Positions 27,014-36,612 of a DNA stretch of 64,000 nt are shown one piece after another. The DNA is from Algoriphagus marinus. GTDB taxonomy: Bacteria; Bacteroidota; Bacteroidia; Cytophagales; Cyclobacteriaceae. Both the position numbers and the translations under genes were made by a program. Each line of letters begins with the position of its first letter. The stretch's first letter is position 1. The notes under the pieces were generated by a model. That model saw only the letters and a program-made list of their open reading frames with translations. It was not told where the DNA came from and searched no databases. Location of the stretch: assembly GCF_001936475.1 (NCBI RefSeq), contig NZ_MSPQ01000010.1, positions 1 to 64,000 on the forward strand. The letters run 5' to 3'.

Positions 27014-30000
27014 TCAACCATTCTCTCTCGCTGCGCCGCCGCGTCGCCGTGAGAAAAACCATTTGCGCCCTTGCGCCTTCGCGGGAGACGCCATCTTCGC
27101 CACAATAACCTCTTTTTTCCAAAGCATCATCGGAAGTACCCAAAACACCCCAACCATACTGAATACCAATCCTCCGATCGTACCAATCGCCAGTGAAAAC
27201 CAAAAGATTTCATTTTGCCCCTCAATCAGGAAAGGGATCAATCCAAAGCAGGTAGACATGATCGTGAGCAAAATAGGAATCGCTTTTCCGGCAACGGATT
27301 TTAAGACATTGCGATTGTAAAGACCTGTTGAACGGTTATTGAGATCGTTGATAATAAAGATTCCGGCATTGACCGCCAAGCCCCCGAGCATCACAAAAGC
27401 AGCATATCCACCCTGATCAAAGTAGAAATCAAACAATGAAAAGATCAAAAACAAGCCGATAAAACTGATTGGGATAATGACAATGATGTAAATGGGTTGC
27501 TTTAGATTTTCAAATAAAACAGCACAGATAAAGAAAATCCCGATAATCAGGAACCCAATTAAGCCGTATTGACGCTTCGCTTTTTCGTAATCCCAGGACC
27601 AAGTTTGCTTCTTCGCTTCATAGCCGATTGGCATGAGTTGCTTCATTTCCGCTAATACCTCATCCAAATATTCATTTCCAAATTTAGCTGAACCCATATA
27701 CTCAAAGGAAGCTACCCGAAGGTATTGTCGATCTTCTTTGTGAAGGGCATTTGTGGTGGTTTCTTTGGTCAGGGTACCGTAATCAGAAATTTTAAAAATC
27801 CGATCTCCACCGCCAATCAAGCCTTTTTGCTCTAAGTCAAACTTGCTGAAATCCTTAGAATCTGTTTCTCGGATCACCAAGCCATAGTTCTTTTCTTCCA
27901 AAGTCAACATCCCTGAAGGGCCTTGAGGCTTACTCAGATCCAGCATTGTATTGATGACTTCGTACTGATTGGTCTCGCCAAGAGCGATTTGATTTTGATC
28001 CAATCGCAAGACATATTCCTCTGTCTTTTGCTCATTGTAGCTGAGACGCTCGTTGGTATTGACTTCCTGAATTCGCTTATGCTTGAGTAGCTTTTCGGCC
28101 AGGATTTCAGTTTGCTTTTCGAGTTCATCAAAGTTGTAGCCTCGCATTTCCACCCGGAAATTTGGGATTCCTTCTCCTCCACCTCCGGTGTAAAAACCTT
28201 GGCCTACACCGTAGATATTCCATTGAGCTCCTGACCAATCTGTAGATTTCACGGATAGTTTCCCTTTCAGCTGATAAGGTAAAGCACCTTTTTCGTAGGC
28301 TTCATCAAATGTGATCGAGATCTGTGCACTTTGCCCAGATTGGACAAAAGTGACGAACTGATCGATTCCTTTGACATCTTTCAGATAGGTTTCAAATTCC
28401 CGCATGATGAAATCCATCTGATCCAGAGTATTTCCAAATGGAAGTCGGGCATAGACATAGAGTCGAGTCTTCTCTGCTTCCCGATAGGAGCTTTTCTCAT
28501 AAACTCCACGAACAAACATTCGCAAAGAACCTCCCAAAGCTTTGTCCACATAAGGTCGGATTTCCTCTTGGTAAAAGGTATTTCCCACCGTTTTGTTATA
28601 CCATTCCTGACCTTCCCATTTGGCTGGAAGAAAGAAAATGGGAGTCCCAAACAACAAAATCATCACCGTGATAAAGGACTTTCGGTAGCGAGCAGTCCAC
28701 GCAATTCCGCTTTCATAGCGTCGCAAAGCCTTGACTCGCTTACGGAGTTTAGGAATAGTCAATCCTCTGGCCTTTTTGACGGACTCTTTAAACATCACCT
28801 GATAAAAGGCTGGGGTGAAAAATAAGGCAATCAATAAGCTGATTCCCAGCATCACGGATACCACAATGGAAAACTCGGTCAGGTTCTTTCGATCTTCTTC
28901 CGGAAGAAGAAACACAATCATCAGCGCTGCAATCGTAGTCAGCGAAGCTGCCAGCAAAGCCAAGAAAACCTTACGGTTTCGATGCTTGTGCAAGTGATCG
29001 ATCATGATGATCGCATTGTCCACAATCAATCCAAAACTAATAGTCAGACCCGCAAGGGAATAGAGATGAATATCCACTTTCAGAAAATAGAGGATAATCG
29101 CGCAAAGGCTCAGATTCGCGACGATCCCCAAAAAGAGAATCGTAAGGTACTTCAAATTGCGATTGATCAAGAAAATAAACAGGATCAAGATCAAAATCGA
29201 GAGTCCCGAACGCTTGTAGATTTTATCAAGCTCTTTTTCCAGAAACTCCGTGTCGTCATTTTCGAGACGAACCTCAAATCCTGCAGGAAGTAGCTTTCCG
29301 GCTTGTTCGATGGATTCTTTAAGATTTTGCGCAAGCAGGACTTTATTGACCCCATCTCGGTTAAAGATAGAAAGCGTTACAGAGTTATTCCCATTGATCC
29401 GGTAATAGCTACTGGGTTCAGCCTCCTCCAAGGTGAGTTTTGCAACATCCCGAAGACGTACCGGCATTCCGTTTACCTGTCGGATCGTCAGCTCTTCGAG
29501 TTGATCCATTTCCTCCAGGGAGCGGTCCACTTGTACAAAAAGTGTTTCTCCTTTAGTATTCACCACTGCGCCAGGAAATTCCCGTCCAAAAGCCTGATTG
29601 ATTCTCGAATTCAATTCGCTTCGAGTCACACCAAAAGCCTGCATCTTTTGGATATCAAAGGTCACATAAAGCTGCAAATCATTCGCTCCACGAACAGAGA
29701 CTTCTTCCACCGCTTCGAATTTGGTCAAGGCAGGTTTCAAGATATCTTCCGCTATTTTTTTGATTTCGAAGGAAGCAAAAGGTCCGTTGACACTGTAGGT
29801 CAAAATGGGAGACTTGACATTATTTCGCCTTTCGGCAGTCTGACTGACCAAAGGATACGAAACCCGCTGATCGAGTTGCGGATAAACCTGCCGAATCATG
29901 GAGGAAACCTCAAACTTCTTGAGCTCCATGTCTGCTTTCTTGTCAAATGTGAGTGTGATCGAACCCTGATCGTAATTGGAAACTGATTCAATCTTTTTCA

Positions 30001-30205
30001 GCTCAGAAAGTCTGGAGAAAGTCCCTTCCAGCGGAGAAGTTGCCAGCTTTTCCACGATCTCAGGTGAAGACCTTGGAATCGAATAGCTGATCCGAAGCAC
30101 GGGCTCCCGCTCTCGTGGGTTCAAATCCACGGAAAGCAAAGGAATAACCGCAAATCCACAGATGGAAAGCAAAACAAAGGCGATAAGAATTCGAAATGGT
30201 GTCAT
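27014..30205 (-). CDS. RND efflux permease (second of the pair)
   Basis: This 1063-residue inner-membrane proton antiporter has two repeats, each with a large periplasmic loop and about six helices (for example GLSILILILFIFLINRNLKYLTILFLG and the D-containing GLIVDNAIIMIDHLHKHR around residues 390-410). It starts one base after the preceding permease stop. The C-terminal tail from about residue 1040 (KWFFSRRRGGAA) derives from a GC-rich repeat and is unlikely to be ancestral. It probably forms a heteromeric pump with the upstream permease. Substrates are unknown. Confidence 0.93.
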   Translation of the reverse strand: MTPFRILIAFVLLSICGFAVIPLLSVDLNPREREPVLRISYSIPRSSPEIVEKLATSPLEGTFSRLSELKKIESVSNYDQGSITLTFDKKADMELKKFEVSSMIRQVYPQLDQRVSYPLVSQTAERRNNVKSPILTYSVNGPFASFEIKKIAEDILKPALTKFEAVEEVSVRGANDLQLYVTFDIQKMQAFGVTRSELNSRINQAFGREFPGAVVNTKGETLFVQVDRSLEEMDQLEELTIRQVNGMPVRLRDVAKLTLEEAEPSSYYRINGNNSVTLSIFNRDGVNKVLLAQNLKESIEQAGKLLPAGFEVRLENDDTEFLEKELDKIYKRSGLSILILILFIFLINRNLKYLTILFLGIVANLSLCAIILYFLKVDIHLYSLAGLTISFGLIVDNAIIMIDHLHKHRNRKVFLALLAASLTTIAALMIVFLLPEEDRKNLTEFSIVVSVMLGISLLIALFFTPAFYQVMFKESVKKARGLTIPKLRKRVKALRRYESGIAWTARYRKSFITVMILLFGTPIFFLPAKWEGQEWYNKTVGNTFYQEEIRPYVDKALGGSLRMFVRGVYEKSSYREAEKTRLYVYARLPFGNTLDQMDFIMREFETYLKDVKGIDQFVTFVQSGQSAQISITFDEAYEKGALPYQLKGKLSVKSTDWSGAQWNIYGVGQGFYTGGGGEGIPNFRVEMRGYNFDELEKQTEILAEKLLKHKRIQEVNTNERLSYNEQKTEEYVLRLDQNQIALGETNQYEVINTMLDLSKPQGPSGMLTLEEKNYGLVIRETDSKDFSKFDLEQKGLIGGGDRIFKISDYGTLTKETTTNALHKEDRQYLRVASFEYMGSAKFGNEYLDEVLAEMKQLMPIGYEAKKQTWSWDYEKAKRQYGLIGFLIIGIFFICAVLFENLKQPIYIIVIIPISFIGLFLIFSLFDFYFDQGGYAAFVMLGGLAVNAGIFIINDLNNRSTGLYNRNVLKSVAGKAIPILLTIMSTCFGLIPFLIEGQNEIFWFSLAIGTIGGLVFSMVGVFWVLPMMLWKKEVIVAKMASPAKAQGRKWFFSRRRGGAARENG
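27019..27090. repeat. GC-rich intergenic repeat invading a gene 3' end
   Basis: A ~70 bp block built of GCGCC/GCGTCGCC/TTGCGCC units is much richer in G+C than its surroundings. Its style matches the short GCGxxxGCGCAA intergenic repeats I know from many Bacteroidota. It spans the last ~24 codons of the RND gene 27014-30205, so that protein ends in a basic tail encoded by the repeat. I see no second copy in this window. Confidence 0.7.
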
Positions 30206-30206
30206 A

Positions 30207-33200
30207 TCAGCTTTGCTTTAATTTTGACTTTGGTACAAAAAACCAGTAGGCTAATGGCACAAAATACAAAGCTGTGAGTGTTCCGATAGTCAAACCTCCT
30301 ATCACCGCTTCCACCAAAGGTCGCTGCAAGTCCGCTCCCAGACCACTGCTGAAAATAATCGGAATCAAAGCTAGAATTGTCGTGATCGAAGTCATCAGAA
30401 TCGGCTTCAATCGAATCTGACCTGCGCGATGAAGTGCCATTTCCAAAGCTTGTTCAGCATTGATTTCATCCGATTCTACATAGACCAGTCGCAAGCGATT
30501 GATTGTATCAATTTTCAAGATCGCATCATTGACCATGATTCCAAGCATCACCACCAATCCGATCGCAGACATGACATTCAGCGAAGAACCTGCCAACCAA
30601 AGCACCAAAAATGCCCCTCCTATACCCAAAGGAAGCGTAAAGACCACAATCAGCGGCTGAACAAAACTTTCAAACTGAGCTGCCAAAATAAAATACAAGA
30701 GCAAAACTGAGATAAGTAAAATCCCAATAAGTTGTTGAATATTTTCCCGGTCTTTGAAGTATTGCCCCACGATGGCTATTCCCAAATTTTTGTCTTGTCC
30801 CCAGCTGAAAAATTCACTCGCTTGTTCATCTGGATCAGCTGCAGTCACCAAAGCAGATTGATAGATTCCGCCTTTATCAGCAGTCACATATTTATAATGA
30901 TCCTCATACCGAAAATCCACAAACTCACCTAAAATGTAAGAGGTGGAATCCGAAGCATAAACTCGGGTATTTCGGAGTAAATCTTCAAATCGATCCTCCG
31001 GTTCCTTTAACCGAATCGGGGTAATCTCCCCAAATCGTCGAATATCTGTGATGGTGAAACTTCCGAAAAGCTTAGAAAGCTGCTCCTGAATTGTATTCAC
31101 AGGAATTTGATAAGTTGCCAATCGATCTGCTCGAAGCGTAAAAACTACCGAAGCTTCCTTTTGCAAACCTGGTCCTCGCTCCCATTCTTGAGTTGGAAAT
31201 TGACTCAACCAAGGATCCATTTTTTCCTCTGGCACGGGTTCCTTCGCTGTCAGATCTTTCCACCGTACTTCATAATAAGGCATCGCCGAATTGAACAATT
31301 GATCAAACGCATTCGGGGCGTCGCCTAAGGTAAATGCCGCTTGCGGATAGGTGCTGCTTACAAATTCTTCTAACTTCACTATCGCAGCCTCTTTTTCTTC
31401 CACAGTTGGGAATAGCAAATAAAGCAGGGATTGCTGTATGGAATTCTCCCCATCGAAAAGCAAAAATTGCCTTACTCCCACATCTGCTTCTGCCTGAGAA
31501 AAATCTCCTTCCAAAGTTTTCATCAGTTGGATCACTCTTTCCCGATTTTCCAGAGCAGAAATCGGCTCATTCCAATCCACTTCCAGCGTAGCGTCCAGCT
31601 TTTCAATTTCAGGAAGCCCTTCAGTTTTCAAAACCTGACTAATCAACAATCCCAGTGGAATCAGTATCGCAAAAATCGAAATCGCCAACTTCCGATTCGC
31701 AGTGATTTTGCGATAACCAAACTCATATAAATCTAAAATTCTGGAGAAAAAAGGCCCTTCTTTTCCATCGTCCACTTTTTTACTTTTGGAGAAAAAGAGA
31801 AAATAAAGCATGGGAAGCAGGATAAATGCAACTGCCAACGAAACCGACAGAATCGCAGCAACGGCTACTGCCTGATCGAAAAACAAAGCTCCTGAAATTC
31901 CGCTCAAAAATACCAGCGGTACAAATACCGCCAAGGTAGTCAGCACCGAGCTGATCAGCGCTCCCATCACCTCTTCCACTCCTTCTACGCAAGCATCAAA
32001 AAGTCCCAATCCACTTTCCCGCTTGCGAGTAATATTATCCAACACAATAATTGCATTATCAATCAGCATCCCAATCCCAAGTGCTAAACCGGAGAGGGAA
32101 ATGATATTAATGGAAATATCGAAAAAGTAGAAAATCAGAAAACTAATCAAGAGTGAGGAAGGTAAGCTCACCCCGATAATCAAAGGCAAACGGTAATCCT
32201 TCATAAAAAGGAAAAGCACCGCAAAGGCGAAAATCCCTCCGAAAAGCAAGGAAGTTTGAAGATTGGAAATAGCCGCATTCAAAAGATTAGACTGGTCCTG
32301 CGTCAGCTCAAAATCTACCTGAGGATAGTCGGTTTTAAATAGTTCCAGCGCAGTTTTCAGCTCTGGGATCAATTCATTCATCTTAGCTGAAGCCTGCTTG
32401 TGAACCGTGATGACTAAGGCTTCTTTGGCTCCAAAGAGATGATAGCCGAGCATTTCCTTGGATTCATAGGTCACTTTTGCCAATCGACCCAAGGGAATAA
32501 TCGCACCGGAAGGAGCCGCTACTGGAAGTGTTTCGATATCACTTGGGCTATCCACCCGAGTTGCCAGTCTCAAATAATAGCGGAACTGCCCATCTTTTAC
32601 GGAGATTCCAGGTAGCTCTGAGTTGCCGGACTGGATCGCCGAAATGACTTGCTGCTGGGTCATCCCCAAAGCTGCGAGAGCTTGCTCATCAGGCTCCACG
32701 GTGATGATGCGTTCCTTTTTCCCATTGATATCGACAAGTGAAACTCCGGGAAGTTGCTCGATTCGTTTTTTAAGAACATTCTCTGCCAATAAGCTCACCT
32801 CCACTTCGTCCACATTTTCTTTGGGAACCACCTGCACACGGGCCACTGGAATATCCGAAGTGTTAATTCGGATCACTTCCGGTCGGCCAAGATCTTCGGG
32901 AAGGGAATTAGTCAGTCGGTCAATTTTCTCATTGACATCAATATAAGCCAGCTCCATTTGAGTGCTGTAGTCGAAAGTCAATCGAATAGTTCCCACTTCC
33001 GAACCAGCCTTCGAATCCATTTCCTCCAAGCCGTTCAAAGTGATCAATCCTTCCCGGATTGGGCTCAGTACATTTTGCTCGATGGCTTCTGGCGAGGCAT
33101 TGGGATAGTTGACCTTTACCACGATCTGCGGCACATCGATCGGAGGCAGAAGGGAAATTGGAAGCGTGCGAAGGACAATGAAGGCAAATACCATCAAGGC

Positions 33201-33251
33201 CATAAAAGTCATGAAAACGGCGATCGGCCGGGCCAGTAAAAATCGTACCAT
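30207..33251 (-). CDS. RND efflux permease (first of the pair)
   Basis: This AcrB/HAE1-like permease has 1014 residues. The family N-terminus is MVRFLLARPIAVFMTFMALM. The transmembrane block around residues 385-405 reads LSGLALGIGMLIDNAIIVLDNI, carrying the conserved Asp relay, and the second repeat has GLVVMLGIMVNDAILKIDTI and PILMTSITTILALIPI. It lies 4 bp after the adaptor gene. With the next permease it resembles MdtBC-like two-permease systems. No outer-membrane factor gene is in the window. Confidence 0.95.
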   Translation of the reverse strand: MVRFLLARPIAVFMTFMALMVFAFIVLRTLPISLLPPIDVPQIVVKVNYPNASPEAIEQNVLSPIREGLITLNGLEEMDSKAGSEVGTIRLTFDYSTQMELAYIDVNEKIDRLTNSLPEDLGRPEVIRINTSDIPVARVQVVPKENVDEVEVSLLAENVLKKRIEQLPGVSLVDINGKKERIITVEPDEQALAALGMTQQQVISAIQSGNSELPGISVKDGQFRYYLRLATRVDSPSDIETLPVAAPSGAIIPLGRLAKVTYESKEMLGYHLFGAKEALVITVHKQASAKMNELIPELKTALELFKTDYPQVDFELTQDQSNLLNAAISNLQTSLLFGGIFAFAVLFLFMKDYRLPLIIGVSLPSSLLISFLIFYFFDISINIISLSGLALGIGMLIDNAIIVLDNITRKRESGLGLFDACVEGVEEVMGALISSVLTTLAVFVPLVFLSGISGALFFDQAVAVAAILSVSLAVAFILLPMLYFLFFSKSKKVDDGKEGPFFSRILDLYEFGYRKITANRKLAISIFAILIPLGLLISQVLKTEGLPEIEKLDATLEVDWNEPISALENRERVIQLMKTLEGDFSQAEADVGVRQFLLFDGENSIQQSLLYLLFPTVEEKEAAIVKLEEFVSSTYPQAAFTLGDAPNAFDQLFNSAMPYYEVRWKDLTAKEPVPEEKMDPWLSQFPTQEWERGPGLQKEASVVFTLRADRLATYQIPVNTIQEQLSKLFGSFTITDIRRFGEITPIRLKEPEDRFEDLLRNTRVYASDSTSYILGEFVDFRYEDHYKYVTADKGGIYQSALVTAADPDEQASEFFSWGQDKNLGIAIVGQYFKDRENIQQLIGILLISVLLLYFILAAQFESFVQPLIVVFTLPLGIGGAFLVLWLAGSSLNVMSAIGLVVMLGIMVNDAILKIDTINRLRLVYVESDEINAEQALEMALHRAGQIRLKPILMTSITTILALIPIIFSSGLGADLQRPLVEAVIGGLTIGTLTALYFVPLAYWFFVPKSKLKQS

Positions 33252-33255
33252 GGGC

Positions 33256-34326
33256 TTAGTCTTTTACGATTTGAACCGGTGCCTGATGCGCTAGTTGCAG
33301 GTTGTTTGTAGTGATGACCGTACTTCCCGCTTCGATACCATCCAATATTTCCACTTCCTGTCCATTGTCTTTACCTACTTCTACGTAGTTCCACTTGGAC
33401 TCATTATTCTCGATGGTAAAGACCACCGCCCTACCGGAACGATAGACCAAAGCAGCTTTTGGAACAACCAGAGAATTATTTTGCGGGGCTCGGATGATGG
33501 CACGAGCGTTCATGCCGGGTAGCAGATTTTTATTTCCTGCCAAAGCAATAGACACCTGCACTAGGCCGTTTTCATCGACTCTAGGATTGATCCCAGCCAC
33601 TCGCCCCGCTAGCGCAACGGTAGTTGCAGTGATCGGATAGACTTCGGCGGATTGTCCGATGGAAATCTGTGGAATATCAGATTCCAATACGTTCACTCGT
33701 AGAAGCAATTGATTGGTGCTTAGAATCTCACAAAGTGCCTGGGAACTGCTGACCAAGCTTCCGGAATTGTATTTCAAATCGGCTACCTGACCGGAAATCG
33801 GAGCTTTGACTTCGCAGCGCTCAAAAATCATTTGGGCTTCTTTGAGCTCCAATTCTGCCAAAAACACCCCACTTTTTGCTTTGAGCTGATCATCAATCAG
33901 TCGGATTCGCTCCTGATCATTAGAAGAAAAAACGGCATCATAACCTAGCTTCATGGATTCATATTCGGCTTTCGCATTCCGAAGGGCGATCTGCGCTTTC
34001 TCCAAGCGAAACTGAGCTTCTGCCGGATCAAGCTTGGCAATGATATCTCCCTTTTTCACAAACTGTCCTTCTTTCACATGGACTTCCAAAAGGTATCCAG
34101 CTTGCTCGATGATGGCCATCACCTCCGAACCCGCCTCCATCTTTCCGGTGGCATTGATCAGGTAATCGAAGCTTTTGCGCTCGGCGGCGGCGGTGCGAAC
34201 TTCTGTAGCGGCAACTTCATTTCGAAAGGATTCGGTGGGAGCTTCTTCGACTTTTTCGCTTTCTTCCTTGCAGGAAAAGGTAAAGATGAGCAGGCATGCA
34301 AAAAGTAATTGGGTATAATTTTTCAT
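33256..34326 (-). CDS. RND efflux adaptor (membrane fusion protein)
   Basis: This 356-residue periplasmic lipoprotein adaptor has lipobox FTFSC. Its domains follow the HlyD/AcrA order: biotinyl-lipoyl half-motifs (SEVMAIIEQAGYLLEVHVKEGQFVKKGD and later FERCEVKAPISGQVADL), an alpha-hairpin (about 100-165), and beta-barrel and membrane-proximal domains (PGMNARAIIRAPQNNSLVVPKAAL). It is the first gene of the adaptor/permease/permease operon and would link the two permeases to an outer-membrane channel encoded elsewhere. Confidence 0.95.
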   Translation of the reverse strand: MKNYTQLLFACLLIFTFSCKEESEKVEEAPTESFRNEVAATEVRTAAAERKSFDYLINATGKMEAGSEVMAIIEQAGYLLEVHVKEGQFVKKGDIIAKLDPAEAQFRLEKAQIALRNAKAEYESMKLGYDAVFSSNDQERIRLIDDQLKAKSGVFLAELELKEAQMIFERCEVKAPISGQVADLKYNSGSLVSSSQALCEILSTNQLLLRVNVLESDIPQISIGQSAEVYPITATTVALAGRVAGINPRVDENGLVQVSIALAGNKNLLPGMNARAIIRAPQNNSLVVPKAALVYRSGRAVVFTIENNESKWNYVEVGKDNGQEVEILDGIEAGSTVITTNNLQLAHQAPVQIVKD

Positions 34327-34412
34327 CTGGTTTTAGTTTTCAACCTGAATAAACTAACTAATCATTCAAAATCAAAACGAGAAATTCGGAAAAGCTGTTA
34401 AAAAGGGTGAAA

Positions 34413-34508
34413 ATTAGTTCAGTATATCAGAATCCTGATTATTCAACTCAGCAAAAACAGAAATCCTAACTCGAAGTTATAGTGCTCCTCAAAACTGAAC
34501 TAATTTCA
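34413..34508. repeat. 96 bp segment with perfect 13 bp terminal inverted repeats
   Basis: AAATTAGTTCAGT at 34413-34425 is matched exactly by its complement at 34496-34508. The segment fills much of the 34327-34537 gap between the RND adaptor and the last propeller gene. No ORF is present. It could be a small MITE-like element or a long-range RNA hairpin downstream of the propeller stop. I see nothing else in this gap. Confidence 0.6.
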
Positions 34509-34537
34509 AAATAACAGATACAACTTGAATATGTCCT

Positions 34538-35809
34538 CTAGTCTTTTAATTTAAAGATCAACAAAACCGGCTGTTCAAAATCCTCTACGGACTCTAAGAA
34601 TTTTTTAACCTTGGTAAAATCCCTGCCACTTCCCTCCTCCTTTTTAAAGATTTCTTCATAATCTTTATACTGTTTGCCTCCTAACCTTATAAAGGAAACA
34701 CATTCTTGATCGACACATGCCAGAGGGAAACTATAGAAAATCAAATCCTCAAAATCAAACTCTAATCCTGTACCTGAAATAATATCTCCAGTTGTTTTAT
34801 TATAGTAAACATGAAGTTCCGGCCCACCAAACCGATTAAATTTCATACCCATCCAAGTTGGGCTAACAAAATGAAGCCCAAAACCATAGAATTTTTTATC
34901 TTCTTTTCTTTCTGAAATAAATTCAGGACCAATATCTCCAAAATCCTTTTCTGACAATCCTTTAGCTTCCAGATTTACTTGGAAGATCGGAGATATTGTA
35001 TTGTTTGCTACATCTACCTTCAAAAGCTCATTTGAAAATCTTGGAAAGTAAGTCACCACTCCTCCATTTTCTCTGATTACATCCCTAGGAACATAATTTG
35101 AAAGCATCTGATCGATTTTGGGGTACTTGAATGTGCTCCGAATGATAAAATTACTATCCAGCAAAAAAATATCACTTTCAGCGGTTTTCCCTAAATGACC
35201 ATTCCCATTATTAAAGCTTGAGAAAAAAAGTTGATTTCCAGGGAAAATCTTAAAAGAATGTGCTCTTAGCGGAAGTCTCTTTTCAGATAGAAAATCTCCT
35301 TCAAAACTGAAAGACAGGACTTTTGCCAAAGAATTATCATAAATCAGGATTCTTCGATTCGCTTCATCCAAATCAAATTCAGAAATAGATTTCATTTCTC
35401 CTGGTCCCTCCCCAGTAGGGATAAATTGGCCTACCTGCTCACCTGTGAATAAATCAAAAATTTGCAATGAGTTATAGGTGTACTGATCCAGAATAAAAAC
35501 CAGAGAATCCGAAAGAAGGATTTTATCAATATCTCCGACCACGCCCCCATCCCAATTCTTCAGACTCAGCAATCTATAGTCAGTCATTAAGTCTGAAAGC
35601 TTGATCTTCGCATCTATTTGATTCTCGTCCAGATTTAATACAACAGGATCACTTTCAGAATAGATAAATTCGGTACTCAAAGAGTCAGACCCTACAAAAC
35701 TGAGAAATTTGCTATTTCCAGTTTCTGTCACTTCATCTTTCTGTCTTTCACATGCTGAAAACAGAAAAAGGGAGGCAATCAATACCCCCCAAAACTTATT
35801 AATAGTCAT
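34538..35809 (-). CDS. Six-bladed beta-propeller lipoprotein, cassette 1
   Basis: This 423-residue protein has a signal peptide and lipobox LFSAC (Cys about residue 20). It contains the family turns FIPTGEGPGEMKSISEFDLDEA and repeated strands such as VFILDQYTYNSLQIFDL. It starts 6 bp after the peptide gene of the same cassette, so the two are almost certainly co-translated. It is a paralogue of the propellers at 36613 and 38321 but divergent from both. Function is unknown; a partnership with the adjacent secreted peptide is inferred from the conserved pairing. Confidence 0.82.
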   Translation of the reverse strand: MTINKFWGVLIASLFLFSACERQKDEVTETGNSKFLSFVGSDSLSTEFIYSESDPVVLNLDENQIDAKIKLSDLMTDYRLLSLKNWDGGVVGDIDKILLSDSLVFILDQYTYNSLQIFDLFTGEQVGQFIPTGEGPGEMKSISEFDLDEANRRILIYDNSLAKVLSFSFEGDFLSEKRLPLRAHSFKIFPGNQLFFSSFNNGNGHLGKTAESDIFLLDSNFIIRSTFKYPKIDQMLSNYVPRDVIRENGGVVTYFPRFSNELLKVDVANNTISPIFQVNLEAKGLSEKDFGDIGPEFISERKEDKKFYGFGLHFVSPTWMGMKFNRFGGPELHVYYNKTTGDIISGTGLEFDFEDLIFYSFPLACVDQECVSFIRLGGKQYKDYEEIFKKEEGSGRDFTKVKKFLESVEDFEQPVLLIFKLKD

Positions 35810-35815
35810 AAATTA

Positions 35816-36031
35816 TTATCCGCAATAAGTACTGCGACACCACCAATCGTCACCATCTCTACAAACATTTTTTGTACCTGCATACGATTCCGAATACTCG
35901 TAAAAAATAAAATCGTACGATTTTGTAACGGTGCAATCGACACTTTCCTTTTTCCAACCCCACGCATTTGCGTCTTGGGTGGACATAATTGCCATTGCGA
36001 AGCCAATAGCGAAAACAAAAACTTTTTTCAT
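35816..36031 (-). CDS. Secreted Cys-containing peptide, cassette 1
   Basis: This 71-residue precursor has a signal peptide ending STQDANA (cleavage about residue 23/24). The ~48-residue mature part has four cysteines (33, 57, 65, 70) and the C-terminal CRDGDDWWCRSTYCG, which could form two disulfides. No family is recognised. The setting (short secreted peptide in front of a six-bladed propeller lipoprotein) recalls Bacteroides NVEALA-type peptides, but the NVEALA motif itself is absent. Another frame (35806-36018) covers the same DNA but lacks a signal peptide. Confidence 0.7.
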   Translation of the reverse strand: MKKVFVFAIGFAMAIMSTQDANAWGWKKESVDCTVTKSYDFIFYEYSESYAGTKNVCRDGDDWWCRSTYCG

Positions 36032-36143
36032 TTTTAAATTTGGATGTGCCCTCGAGCTACGAAAACTGGGAGCGGGTTAGAATTCATTGATTTTGAAAAA
36101 TTCCAGATTTTGGCGCCTACCTTGATCTTTCGTTTCCAATATC

Positions 36144-36175
36144 AAAAAAAAAAAACTAATAAGCAAGATTAGTTT
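36144..36175 (-). terminator. Terminator hairpin inside cassette block 1
   Basis: An AAACTAAT/ATTAGTTT stem with a 7 nt loop is followed on the minus strand by a run of T. It lies about 115 bp upstream of the peptide start. The stem is unchanged in all three copies while the loop varies, which suggests function. It could insulate each cassette from upstream transcription. Confidence 0.8.
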
Positions 36176-36270
36176 GAACTATTTTACTAGAAAGTTTCTA
36201 ACTAACTGATTTTCAATTATTAAATTTTTAGCTTTAGTTCATAAAATCGATTCAAATCACTCTATATCTG

Positions 36271-36418
36271 CTAGTTAGTAACACTAACTCTTCCTACCTC
36301 CCAGCTCCAAGTAGGCTGGGGACGGAGCGGGGTAATGGGTTTTTTAAAAATTCTGATTCAGATCGTACCTGTAACTTGCTAAAAATTTAATCACAAATGT
36401 CTTATATGAGCTCTCATG
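36271..36418 (-). pseudogene. rlpA 3' tail remnant in block 1
   Basis: The minus strand here matches the end of the intact rlpA gene at 39882-40025. The last 18 codons keep the reading RPQPTWSWEVGRVSVTN plus stop, with two synonymous changes (third positions of two Pro codons). Further upstream the match decays with indels (ATTCTGA..C.GATCGTACC still recognisable). It is therefore a duplicated gene tail and not a chance repeat. Confidence 0.8.
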
Positions 36419-36612
36419 GTTAGGAAAATTGATTAATGCTAGCTTAGCTCAATTAGATAGTAATTCAGAATATCCTCATTGGGTTGACTTTGCGGACCGA
36501 CAAAAACTAGTTTACATAAGGTATTCCCGAATTTCCTGCAGAAGTGAAAACAGCTACCTTCCTTATATCTATATTTCTTTATTACAAAGGAATTGGTCAA
36601 CGAAACAGTTAT

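Larger units (their letters stand above)
36029..36418 (-). repeat. Cassette control block, copy 1
   Basis: This direct repeat is shared with copies 2 and 3. From the rlpA-derived end it carries an rlpA tail remnant, a GTTAGTGTTACTAAC palindrome, a terminator hairpin, the conserved segment GATATTGG.AACGAAAGATC, and the 5' leader to the peptide ATG. Copies 1 and 3 agree at about 94% of ~200 bp by my count. The rest of the gap, 36419-36612, shows no gene or structure I can identify. Confidence 0.9.

Noticed and set aside
29303..29986. Long plus-strand open frame of 227 codons
   Set aside because: It is antisense to the RND permease, rich in His, Phe and Ser like other shadow frames, and lacks any recognisable motif.
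35806..36018. Alternative 70-codon frame over the cassette 1 peptide
   Set aside because: It shares DNA with the signal-peptide-bearing 71-residue frame, lacks a signal, and runs into the propeller start.
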